Assembly (NCBI GenBank): GCA_038243995.1
Contig: JBBRTV010000007.1
Location: forward strand, 121,716-185,715
Source of the DNA: Scleromatobacter sp038243995
GTDB lineage: Bacteria > Pseudomonadota > Gammaproteobacteria > Burkholderiales > Burkholderiaceae_C
DNA: 64,000 nt
Direction of reading: 5' to 3'
Under the pieces are notes generated by a model that was not told where the DNA came from, ran no database searches, and worked only from the letters and a program-made list of their open reading frames with translations. Positions 53,018 to 60,832 of the stretch are shown here, one piece after another; the stretch's first letter is position 1; each line of letters opens with the position of its first letter. The position numbers and the translations under genes were made by a program.

Positions 53018-53065
53018 GCCCGCCGGTCGGCCTGGCGAGCGCCGCGCCGGCCGTCGAGATCCCGG

Positions 53066-53613
53066 GTGGCTGCAAGACGGGGCCGCCCGCCCGAGTTCGA
53101 ACTCGGGCTGCACAAGCTCTTCACCGGTTCACCGCCGAACTGGGCCGTGCCGGTAGGCCCCGATGTCAACGCCGTGGTGACGACCGGCGACGGGGCCGTG
53201 AAGTCCGAGACCGCGCAGGTCAACGTGCAACAGGACGCGAAGGAGATCACGATCGCCTCGCTCGGCCAGGTCTAAGCGCAGTCGTCCGGCACGAAGACCG
53301 ACTACACGAGCTACCTCATCGCCAACGCGGCCCTGAGCTTCGACATCGTCGTCGGCCAGGCGCCCGCGGGCAACGTGAAGGTGCGCGGCGACGGCGCTAT
53401 CCGTGCACGGAGAGTTGGACCTGAGGGCGGCCCTGGCGGCGCTGCCGCTCGGCGCGAAGGCCACGCTCAAGATTCCGCTGCAGCCGCAACATCGACTACG
53501 TGGTGCCCGAAGCCCAGAAACCGCCGGCCGACGGGTTGCGGCACACCGTTGCGCTTGGCGTGGCCGACTTGGCGGGCCAGAAGAACGCGGACTGCTTCGC
53601 GCTGCAGGACTAG
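53066..53613 (+). pseudogene. Decayed gene between the two paralogues
   Basis: A degenerate reading frame: FELGLHKLFTGSPPNWAVPV to EITIASLGQV, an in-frame TAA, then SSGTKTDYTSYLIANAALSFD to VRGDGAI, a frameshift to GELDLRAALAALPLGAKATL, a second shift to NIDYVVPEAQKPPADGLRH, ending at TAG 53611. Codon use is coding-like in each piece. The parent family is not recognised; one base change (CAA to TAA) and two indels could explain the damage. An 18-base perfect palindrome (CCCGAGTTCGAACTCGGG, 53090-53107) overlaps its start and may be a terminator for paralogue 1 or part of the old gene. Confidence 0.6.
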
Positions 53614-53786
53614 TAGGGCGGGGACCGCCCAAGGCTGGCGAACGCATGCGCCTCGGTAACCGATTTCAAGCGTGTGGAATCCATTTGCCCGCGTTGAGGA
53701 CGAATCCGGTTGCTGCGATTTGTTCTTGCCGAGGAAATGAGAGACGCGTCTTGAAATTGCGCATGCACGCCACCCCCAAAGGAGGG

Positions 53787-53814
53787 GTTGGACAAGAAAA
53801 AGGAAATGCTCAAC
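53787..53814. promoter_or_regulatory. Inverted repeat in the leader of paralogue 2
   Basis: GTTGGACA and TGCTCAAC pair at seven of eight positions, counting one G-U, around 12 bases. Compared with copy 1, the fourth pair has changed from A-T to G-C on both sides, a compensatory change that favours a real dyad or RNA stem over chance. Confidence 0.55.
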
Positions 53815-53909
53815 TGCAGGCGGTCGAACGATCAGCGTTGGCTTGCAACGAGAAACGTGGACGAACGACGAACTCAAAGTTGTTGTGCATCATTCATCAG
53901 GAGACTCTT

Positions 53910-54953
53910 TTGAAAGCAATGAAACTTGCAGGTGCTGTCGGCCTCGCCCTCGCCGCCGCGCTGGCCCATTCGGCGACGGTCGAGCATTACACCGCCAGGA
54001 CCGCGCCCGACGCGGTGTCGAAGGCGATCCTCGCCACCCACTATGTTTCGTTCGACGACGGCTCCGCCCGCTCCGTCGACATGCGTGGTGCGATTCATCG
54101 CAATTTCGCAGGCGTGATCGATCAAAACATGGCGCAGATGCCGGCCAAAGCCATGTCGGCATGGCTCGACACCATGAGCGACGCCGAATTGCGAGACCTC
54201 GCCCAGCTCTATGTCAACGCCAAGGCGGACACCCACCGAACGGTTGCCGTGCTGCAAGTCTTCGCCACGCGCCTGGACGGGAAACGCCTCGCGCGCCTGG
54301 CGCAGTTCTTCGGATACCACGAGATGAACGCGGCGGTGCTGGCGGTCGCCCCAACGAAGGCGCAGTCGTTCGCGGCCAACACGTCCGTCGTGCAGTCGGG
54401 CCCCGCGCCGGGCGCGGCGCTGGTGCGCCCCGGGACGCCCACGGCTGCGCTCGTTGCCGGCGCTGCCGTCCGGACGACGGCGGCGCCGCTCGACATGACG
54501 ATTTATGAGACCTACCTGAACTTCCGTACCCTTCCGGTCGGCTCGATGAGCGCGAACGCGGCCATCTACGAAACTGCTCAATTCGCGGGGTCGCGACTGG
54601 CCGCTTCCGGTTATGCGGGATGGTGGGCGGGCGGCAAGATCGTCGATCTGATGAAGACGTACACCCCGGACTGGTACTACGGGTCGTTCATCAGCGCGGT
54701 GGGCGATACAGTCCAATACACGGAGAGGCTCGTCGACACCACCTACGACTACTTCTCCCGCGGTCAAACCCGCGAGCTCGGCAGTTACCAGGAGTCCACG
54801 ATGTCCGTGATGGGCGTGACAAGAGGGGAAAGGTACGTCATGGGTATCGACGGTGGCGACATGCAAATGGAGTGGCCGTACCACAGCTACGTTGACGACA
54901 GCTGGATCTGCAGGCGTGGGCGCGAGGACTGCATCCCGGTGCAGCCCTGGTAG
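53910..54953 (+). CDS. Exported protein of unknown family, paralogue 2
   Basis: Not recognised; paralogue of the gene at 51965-53017. The 347 residues start at TTG with AGGAG upstream, and an ATG three codons later is an alternative. Signal peptide LAGAVGLALAAALAHSA, then HYTARTAPDAVSKAILATHYVS, QNMAQMPAKAMSAWLDTMSDAE, an Ala-rich linker near 165-200, and DWYYGSFISAVGDTVQYTERL. It also ends in a Cys pair (WICRRGREDCIPVQPW). A short open frame (53806-53913) starting just after the dyad ends in a TGA that overlaps the TTG start, so a coupled leader peptide is possible. The gene is followed by a strong terminator. Confidence 0.8.
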   Translation: MKAMKLAGAVGLALAAALAHSATVEHYTARTAPDAVSKAILATHYVSFDDGSARSVDMRGAIHRNFAGVIDQNMAQMPAKAMSAWLDTMSDAELRDLAQLYVNAKADTHRTVAVLQVFATRLDGKRLARLAQFFGYHEMNAAVLAVAPTKAQSFAANTSVVQSGPAPGAALVRPGTPTAALVAGAAVRTTAAPLDMTIYETYLNFRTLPVGSMSANAAIYETAQFAGSRLAASGYAGWWAGGKIVDLMKTYTPDWYYGSFISAVGDTVQYTERLVDTTYDYFSRGQTRELGSYQESTMSVMGVTRGERYVMGIDGGDMQMEWPYHSYVDDSWICRRGREDCIPVQPW

Positions 54954-55027
54954 GCCCGCCCGCCGTCATCGACGCGGTCGCCTTGGCGAAGACATGCCGG
55001 ATGGGCCGCGCCTGACTATTCGGATCG

Positions 55028-55063
55028 AAACCCGGGACACGTGAATACCCCCGGGTTTTTTTT
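55028..55063 (+). terminator. Intrinsic terminator after paralogue 2
   Basis: AAACCCGGG (55028-55036) pairs perfectly with CCCGGGTTT (55050-55058), followed by an unbroken run of eight T. It is the clearest rho-independent terminator in the window and closes the paralogue unit. Confidence 0.92.
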
Positions 55064-55140
55064 GTGCCTGGCAATGACTCAGGTCGCCTGTTGGCGCAGA
55101 AACCGCGAATCCCGGCCAAGCCCAGGATCCCGTGCGCCCC

Positions 55141-56628
55141 TCATGCGAGGGCGAACGCCAGGCGTGCCCGCAATTCGAGCCCGCGCATAGGCGCGGGGTT
55201 GGTCGCCGTCCACTCGAACTCGCCGCCGTGCGCCCACACGCGCTCCTTCATGCCGGCGAGGCCGTTGCCCCGCTGCAAAGCGCCCTGCGGCGATGCGAGG
55301 CCGGCGCCGTCGTCGCGCGCCCTCCAGTGCAGCTCCACGGTCGCGTCGGCTCGCACGTCGATGTCGACTTCCACGCGCGCCGTGGTCGCGCCCCCGTGCC
55401 GCGCCGCGTTCGTGAACGCCTCCTGGCTGATGCGGTACAGCGTGAGGACCACGTCGCGCGGCAGGGCCGGGACGGGCGCGGTCGACACGTCGTGTCGCGT
55501 CACCCGCGCTTCGCAGTGCAGGCCGGTGCCGTTCGAGCGCGACCAGCTCGCCGCCAACGATTCCAGCAGGCGCGTGAGCGTGGCGACATCTTCCGTTGCA
55601 GCCAGGGGCTCGCCCGCGGCGCCCAGCGGCTGCAGGCGCGCCAGCAGGTCGCGCACGTCGCGCTGGATGTGCGCGATCTGCTCGCTCATCCCGTCGACCA
55701 CGGGTGCCGCCTCCGGATCGCGGGCGAGGCGCTTGCGCAGCCAGGCGGCATCGACCCGCAGCCCCGTCAGCCGCTGCCCGAACTCGTCGTGCAGGTCGCG
55801 CGCGAGCCGCTGGCGCTCGTCTTCCTGCAGCGTGAGGATCTTGTGGGCCAGGACGCGCCGCGCCGCCTCGGCCTGTTCGAGCGACGACGCGAGCTGCCGC
55901 AGCGCCTGGGACACCACCGCCAGCTCACGGATGGGCATCGGGGGCAGGGTCTTCACGCCCTCCAGGTCCTGGTGCTCGATGCGGGCGATCGCGCCCAGCA
56001 AGGCCTGCAAGGGCCTGAATGCGCGCCGGACGTTCCAGTTCATCACTGCGAGCATCAACAGGCAGCAGGCGGCGAGCAGCCCGAACAGCCCCAGCAGGTT
56101 GGTCAGCGCCTCCCGCTGCTCGCTTTCCGGCGCCGCCGTGAGCGTCAGCGTCCAGGCGCGGTTGCCCGGCCGGAGCACCGGCCACGAGACACTCTGTCCC
56201 GTCGGTGCGACCGCACTGTGCAGCGTCGCGCGCATCAGCCCGCGCAGGGGCGCGGGCAAGGGCGGGGCGGCCGTGTCGAGCAGGGCGTGGCCGTCGGCGT
56301 CCGCGACGCGCAGCTGCACGTGGCGCAGGCGGCCGCTGGACTGCAGGGCAGCCAGCGCCTGCGCATCGTCCGCCGGCAGGTCGCGCAGGCGCAGGCTCAT
56401 GCGTGCGAGCGAGAGCGCGCCATCGATCTCGTCGCGGGTATCGCTGCGCGCGGCGAGCAGGCCGAGGACGAGCGCCAGGATCAGGAAAGTGATCGCCACG
56501 ACGCGCGCGCGGCGCATCACCAGCCGCGGCAGGTCGAGCGGCGCCGCGGTGGCGCCCGGGCGCTCCAGGAGAAGATCAGGAGTTTTTCCCGACCCGGCAG
56601 GTATGGTCGTTGCGTCGATAGTGGACAT
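55141..56628 (-). CDS. NarX-like sensor histidine kinase (HisKA_3)
   Basis: A membrane sensor kinase of 495 residues: TM helix about 42-60, a periplasmic loop of about 115 residues, TM helix about 178-196, a HAMP-like linker (RRAFRPLQALLGAIARIEHQDLEG), HisKA_3 dimerisation domain with His280 in ERQRLARDLHDEFGQ, and a HATPase domain (YRISQEAFTNAARHG, DDGAGL, GNGLAGMKERVWAHGG). It is divergent from the TonB receptor gene. No response regulator is adjacent; candidates are the orphan NarL-type regulator at 47.2 kb or the regulator at 60.8 kb. The signal is unknown. Confidence 0.92.
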   Translation of the reverse strand: MSTIDATTIPAGSGKTPDLLLERPGATAAPLDLPRLVMRRARVVAITFLILALVLGLLAARSDTRDEIDGALSLARMSLRLRDLPADDAQALAALQSSGRLRHVQLRVADADGHALLDTAAPPLPAPLRGLMRATLHSAVAPTGQSVSWPVLRPGNRAWTLTLTAAPESEQREALTNLLGLFGLLAACCLLMLAVMNWNVRRAFRPLQALLGAIARIEHQDLEGVKTLPPMPIRELAVVSQALRQLASSLEQAEAARRVLAHKILTLQEDERQRLARDLHDEFGQRLTGLRVDAAWLRKRLARDPEAAPVVDGMSEQIAHIQRDVRDLLARLQPLGAAGEPLAATEDVATLTRLLESLAASWSRSNGTGLHCEARVTRHDVSTAPVPALPRDVVLTLYRISQEAFTNAARHGGATTARVEVDIDVRADATVELHWRARDDGAGLASPQGALQRGNGLAGMKERVWAHGGEFEWTATNPAPMRGLELRARLAFALA

Positions 56629-56650
56629 GAATCAGGAACCTGGAGACAAC

Positions 56651-59029
56651 GTGACGCTGGACATCCCCCGGATGCACCGCTCGCCCGACGCGGCACCGAA
56701 CTGGAGACTATCCCCCGTGGACGCCGGCCGGCATAGGGCCGCCGGCTCGGGAGTTTCCCTGCACGGGACGACCCGTCGCAGGGCCCCGCGCTGCCCGCGG
56801 TCGGCGCTCGCGCTCGCGCTCGCGGCGCTGCAGGTCGTCGCGGCCGCGGCCGACAATCCCGCCGAAGCCGTCGAACTGCAGCACGTCGAGGTCATCGGCA
56901 CCACGCCGCTGCCCGGGCTGGGAACGCCCCTGAAGGACGTGCCCGCCAACGTCCAGGTCTTCGGCACGCGCGACCTGCAGCGCCAGCGCCAAGGCAACCT
57001 GTCCGAGTTCCTGGAGACCAATCCCACGAGCGTGACGGTCAATGCGGCGCAAGGCAATTCATACCAGACCGACATCAGTTTTCGCGGCTTCACCGCCTCG
57101 CCGCTGCTCGGCGTGCCGCAGGGGCTGTCGGTGTTCCAGGACGGCGTGCGCATCAACGAGCCGTTCGGCGACGTCGTCAACTGGGACCTGCTGCCGCAAT
57201 CGGCCATCGCCAGCATCCAGCTCATCCCGGGCTCCAATCCCGTCTTCGGCCTGAACACGCTGGGCGGCGCGCTGTCGATCTACACCAAGAGCGGCAGCCA
57301 GAATCCGGGCACGGCGGTCGAGCTCTCGGGCGGGTCGTTCGGGCGCCGCACGCTCGAACTCGAGCACGGCGGCTCCGCCGGCAACTGGGACTGGTTCGCC
57401 ACCGCCAACCTGTCGAACGAAGACGGCTGGGCCGAGCACAATCCGAGCCGCGTGCGCCAATTCTTCGCCAAGGTCGGCTACCAGACGGACGATACCGATT
57501 TCGACGTCAGCCTGAGCGGCGCCGACAATCGTCTCGAAGGCACGCAGACGTTGCCGCGCTCCTTTCTCGACAAGCCGCGCGAGGCCTACACGTTCCCCGA
57601 CGTCAATTTCAACCGCATGACGATGCTGGCGGCCAAGGGCAGCCGGGCCCTCGCGCCCGAACTGCTGCTGGGCGGCAACGCCTACGTGCGCGGCTATCGC
57701 AACTCGAGCGTCAGCAGCAATGTCAACGACAACTTCGGCGAGGTCGATCCGGTCACCGGAGAAGTCGACACGGTGCAGGCCCTGAACGACCGGTCCGGCA
57801 TCTCGCAGGCCAGCTACGGCCTGGGCCTGCAATTGACGCTCAGCACGCCGCTGGCGGGGCTGAAGAACCAGGGCATCGTCGGCGCCAGCGGCGACTTCGG
57901 CCACGCGAGTTTCAGGCAGGAGTCGCAGCCCGCGAACTTCGACGCCGCCCGCGGCGCGGTGGCGACGGGCGACTTCGCCCCCGTGACGGACGCCCGCACG
58001 CGCAACCGCGCGCTGGCTGTATTCGTGGCCGACACGCTGAATCTGTCGCCCGCGTGGGCCCTCACGGCCTCGGGGCGCTACAACGACGCGACCGTCCGCA
58101 TCCGAGACGCGAGCGGCGCGGATCCGGCGCTCGACGGCGACCACGCGTTCCGGCGCTTCAACCCGGCGGTCGGCGCCACCTTCAATCCGACGGCCGAGCT
58201 GACCGCCTATGCAAGCTACAACGAAGGCATGCGCGCGCCGACGGCGATCGAGCTGACCTGTGCCGATCCGCTCGCACCCTGCAAGCTGCCCAACAGCTTC
58301 CTCGCCGATCCGCCGCTGGCGGCCGTGGTGGCGCGCACGCTGGAACTCGGCGCGCGCGGCAAGCACGGCGACTGGCGCTGGAGCGCGGCGGTCTACCGCA
58401 CGCTGCTGGACAACGACATCCAGTTCGTCAGCAGCGGCAACGCGATCAACGCGGGCTACTTCCGCAATGTCGGCCGCACCCGGCGCCAGGGGGTGGAACT
58501 GATGGCCGGCGGCGATCTCGGGCCGGTGAACCTCTCGCTGCGCTACAGCTTCATAGCCGCCGTCTACGTGGCCGGCTTCGTGGAGCACAGCCCGAACAAC
58601 TCGTCCGCCGACGGCGCCGGCGACATCACGGTCGCGCCGGGCGCGCGCGTGCCGGGCATTCCGCGCCAGTCGCTGCGTATCCGGCTCGACGCCGATCCGC
58701 TCCCCGACTGGCAGGTCGGCGCCAACGTGCTCCTGAACAGCGCCACGCGGGCGCGCGGCGACGAGAACAACCAGGACGTCGGCGGGCGCGTCGGCGGCTA
58801 CGGGGTGCTGGACCTGGACACGACGTGGCAGGCCGCGCCGGGCGTCCAGGTCTTCGCGCGCGTCAACAACGTGTTCGACCGCCGCTACGCCAACTTCGGC
58901 ATCCTGGGCCAGAACGTGTTCGCGAACGCGGCGCGCACCTTCGATCCCGGCCATGGCGTCGGCGAAACCTTCGTCGGCCAGGGCGCGCCGCGGGGCGCAT
59001 GGGGTGGGGTGCGGTTCGAGTGGCAATGA
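56651..59029 (+). CDS. TonB-dependent outer-membrane receptor
   Basis: A TonB-dependent receptor of about 790 residues. After a basic N-terminus and a signal segment (RSALALALAALQVVAAAA) come the plug (LKDVPANVQVFGTRDLQRQR, TDISFRGFTASPLLGVPQGLSVFQDGVRINEPFGD) and a long beta-barrel ending in GAWGGVRFEWQ. I favour the GTG at 56651 with GGAG five bases upstream; an ATG at 56627 overlaps the divergent kinase start, and a GTG at 56717 is also possible. In methylotrophs related receptors import lanthanide chelates; the proximity of pqqA and NarX/L-type sensors makes that a reasonable but unproven role. Confidence 0.9.
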   Translation: MTLDIPRMHRSPDAAPNWRLSPVDAGRHRAAGSGVSLHGTTRRRAPRCPRSALALALAALQVVAAAADNPAEAVELQHVEVIGTTPLPGLGTPLKDVPANVQVFGTRDLQRQRQGNLSEFLETNPTSVTVNAAQGNSYQTDISFRGFTASPLLGVPQGLSVFQDGVRINEPFGDVVNWDLLPQSAIASIQLIPGSNPVFGLNTLGGALSIYTKSGSQNPGTAVELSGGSFGRRTLELEHGGSAGNWDWFATANLSNEDGWAEHNPSRVRQFFAKVGYQTDDTDFDVSLSGADNRLEGTQTLPRSFLDKPREAYTFPDVNFNRMTMLAAKGSRALAPELLLGGNAYVRGYRNSSVSSNVNDNFGEVDPVTGEVDTVQALNDRSGISQASYGLGLQLTLSTPLAGLKNQGIVGASGDFGHASFRQESQPANFDAARGAVATGDFAPVTDARTRNRALAVFVADTLNLSPAWALTASGRYNDATVRIRDASGADPALDGDHAFRRFNPAVGATFNPTAELTAYASYNEGMRAPTAIELTCADPLAPCKLPNSFLADPPLAAVVARTLELGARGKHGDWRWSAAVYRTLLDNDIQFVSSGNAINAGYFRNVGRTRRQGVELMAGGDLGPVNLSLRYSFIAAVYVAGFVEHSPNNSSADGAGDITVAPGARVPGIPRQSLRIRLDADPLPDWQVGANVLLNSATRARGDENNQDVGGRVGGYGVLDLDTTWQAAPGVQVFARVNNVFDRRYANFGILGQNVFANAARTFDPGHGVGETFVGQGAPRGAWGGVRFEWQ

Positions 59030-59148
59030 CGATGCGCAACCCGCACCACCCGAATGCCGGCCGGGAGCGCGCCTGGCGATCCCTCCGGTCTCGTGTCGAC
59101 GGGCCGCGCGCGGCGGCGTCGCCGCGCAGGGCCGTCAGGGCGACGCGA

Positions 59149-59223
59149 TCAGCGTGCGCCGATGTACATCGTGATTTCGAAGCCGTAGCGGAAATCGACG
59201 GCCAGCGGGGTTTCCCATGTCAT
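59149..59223 (-). CDS. pqqA: PqqA, PQQ precursor peptide
   Basis: A 24-codon gene. The peptide contains RYGFEITMYIGAR; Glu16 and Tyr20 sit exactly at the positions that are cross-linked to form pyrroloquinoline quinone, matching the GFEVTMY core of PqqA. AAGGAG lies eight bases before the ATG. Usually pqqA is followed by pqqBCDE, but here the next gene on this strand is the receptor's opposite-strand neighbour, so it stands alone. The peptide supplies PQQ for XoxF and other quinoproteins; the maturation genes must be elsewhere. Confidence 0.93.
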   Translation of the reverse strand: MTWETPLAVDFRYGFEITMYIGAR

Positions 59224-59245
59224 GTGCGTGTCTCCTTCGAGGTGG

Positions 59246-59267
59246 CACGGCGCCGGTCGGCACCGTG
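59246..59267 (-). promoter_or_regulatory. Stem-loop in the pqqA leader
   Basis: In the pqqA mRNA the arms CACGGTGCC and GGCGCCGTG pair over nine positions (one U-G) with a four-base loop, ending about 12 bases before the ribosome site. It could act as an attenuator or stabiliser for this very short gene. Confidence 0.5.
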
Positions 59268-59330
59268 TGGGGCGAAACCGTCCCATGCGCCATGGTCATG
59301 CAGCCGGGCGCGGCTGCGTAGCCGGCCCGG

Positions 59331-59358
59331 CATGATTCGTACCTCATGATTTTCATGA
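59331..59358. promoter_or_regulatory. Three CATGA repeats between pqqA and the kinase gene
   Basis: CATGA occurs at 59331, 59345 and 59354 in the 238-base divergent spacer. They are candidate binding sites for a regulator such as the adjacent NarL-type protein. Spacing is irregular (14 and 9 bases), so confidence is low. Confidence 0.3.
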
Positions 59359-59461
59359 ATCGCCGGCTTGCGGGCGCGGGCGACCGTCGCCGCTCGGTAC
59401 GATGCGGGAACGGGCACCGCCGACCCGAGCCCCCCGCCGTCCCCAGGAAGCCGACACCGCG

Positions 59462-60832
59462 ATGACCCTGCGCCTGAAGATCAACCTCATCGTCGGCGCA
59501 TTGACGGTGCTGTTCGTCCTGGCGCTGCTGGCGCAGCAGGTCGACGACATGCGCAATTCCGTCAAGGAAGAGGTGGCGGCCGCGAACCGGGTCGCCTCGC
59601 AAATGTTCAATCGCATGGTGTGGGCCTATTCGTCGCAAGGGCCGCAGGTGATGCTCTCTTACCTGCGCGGCATGGGCCGCGTGCGTTCGAACGACATCAC
59701 GCTGCTCGACGCCGCCGGCCGCGTCCTCTATCGCTCGCCGCCCTCGCCGTACAAGCCCGGCCGCGACGCGCCGGCCTGGTTCGCCCGCATCGTCTCGCCG
59801 CCACCCTCCGTGCAGGCGATCGCGCTGCCGGACGGCAAGCTCGAGGTGCGCGCGGACGCTTCGCGCGCCGTCCTCGACGCCTGGGATCAGTTCCTGGTGC
59901 TGATGGCCGAGTCGCTGCTGCTCCTGGCGGTGGCCAATGCGACGGTGTTCTGGCTCGTCGGCCGCGCCGTGCGCCCGTTCGCCCGCATCGTCGACGCGCT
60001 CAACACGGTCGAGGCCGGCCGCTTCGACGTCGCGTTGCCGCGCCTGAGCGGCACCGAGGCCGCGGCGATCGGCGTGGCATTCAATCGCATGGTCGGCATG
60101 CTGCAGCACAACATCGAGAACGAGCGGCGCGCGGCGCTCGCCGAGCGCCAGCTGTCCGACAGCCGCAAGCTGGCGCATCGCATCGACGCCCAGCTCGAAC
60201 AGGAACGACGCAACATTGCGCGCGAGCTGCACGACGAGCTCGGCCAGTCCGTCACCGCGATCCGCAGCATGGCGCTGTCGATCGCACAGCGCGTGGGTGC
60301 CGTCGACACCGAATCCGAACGCGCCGCCCGCCTCATCGCCGACGAGTCCTCGCGCCTGTACGACGCGATGCACGGCCTGATTCCGCGACTGACCCCGCTG
60401 GTGCTGGACAAGCTCGGACTCGAAGACGCGCTGCGCGACCTCGTCGAACGCACCCGCGCCAGCCAGCCCGGCGTGCAGATCGAGCTCGTCACCGCGCTCG
60501 GCGATGCGCTGCCGTCGGCCGAAATCGCGCTGACCCTCTACCGTGCGGCCCAGGAAGCCATCACCAACGCGCTGCGGCACGGCCGGGCGCAGACCTTGCA
60601 CGTGCGCCTGGGCACGCACGCGGGGGGCATGACGCTGGAAGTGGTCGACGACGGGTGCGGCCTGGCGCCGGACTGGTCCGAGCGCGGCGGGCACTACGGC
60701 CTGCCGTGGCTGGCGGAGCGCGTGGAGGCAGTGGGCGGCCAGGTCCAGATCGAGCCCGCGCCCCCGCACGGCGTGCGCCTGTGCGTGCACGTGCCGGTGC
60801 ACGCCGCGCGCGAAGCCTCGGAGGCCGCATGA
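59462..60832 (+). CDS. NarX-like sensor histidine kinase (HisKA_3), second copy
   Basis: A 456-residue sensor kinase: TM helix about 8-25, periplasmic domain to about 142, second TM about 143-166, HAMP-like region, HisKA_3 with His257 in ERRNIARELHDELGQ, and HATPase motifs AAQEAITNALRHGRA, VVDDGCGLAP and GHYGLPWLAERVEAVGG. The stop overlaps the response regulator start (ATGA), a classic two-component pair. The gene is divergent from pqqA, so the pair is a good candidate to control pqqA and nearby quinoprotein genes. Confidence 0.93.
   Translation: MTLRLKINLIVGALTVLFVLALLAQQVDDMRNSVKEEVAAANRVASQMFNRMVWAYSSQGPQVMLSYLRGMGRVRSNDITLLDAAGRVLYRSPPSPYKPGRDAPAWFARIVSPPPSVQAIALPDGKLEVRADASRAVLDAWDQFLVLMAESLLLLAVANATVFWLVGRAVRPFARIVDALNTVEAGRFDVALPRLSGTEAAAIGVAFNRMVGMLQHNIENERRAALAERQLSDSRKLAHRIDAQLEQERRNIARELHDELGQSVTAIRSMALSIAQRVGAVDTESERAARLIADESSRLYDAMHGLIPRLTPLVLDKLGLEDALRDLVERTRASQPGVQIELVTALGDALPSAEIALTLYRAAQEAITNALRHGRAQTLHVRLGTHAGGMTLEVVDDGCGLAPDWSERGGHYGLPWLAERVEAVGGQVQIEPAPPHGVRLCVHVPVHAAREASEAA

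Larger units (their letters stand above)
53773..54953 (+). repeat. Tandem duplication, copy 2 (leader plus gene)
   Basis: The second unit of the duplicated leader-plus-gene (partner 51829-53017), separated from it by about 755 bases that contain the decayed gene. Confidence 0.85.

Noticed and set aside
53090..53107. 18-base palindrome as an intrinsic terminator
   Set aside because: No T-run follows, and it lies 73 bases after the stop within the decayed gene; noted there but not listed as a terminator.
59220..59417. Minus-strand 65-codon frame between pqqA and the kinase gene
   Set aside because: It overlaps the start of pqqA in another frame and has no ribosome site; its translation is Arg-rich without features.
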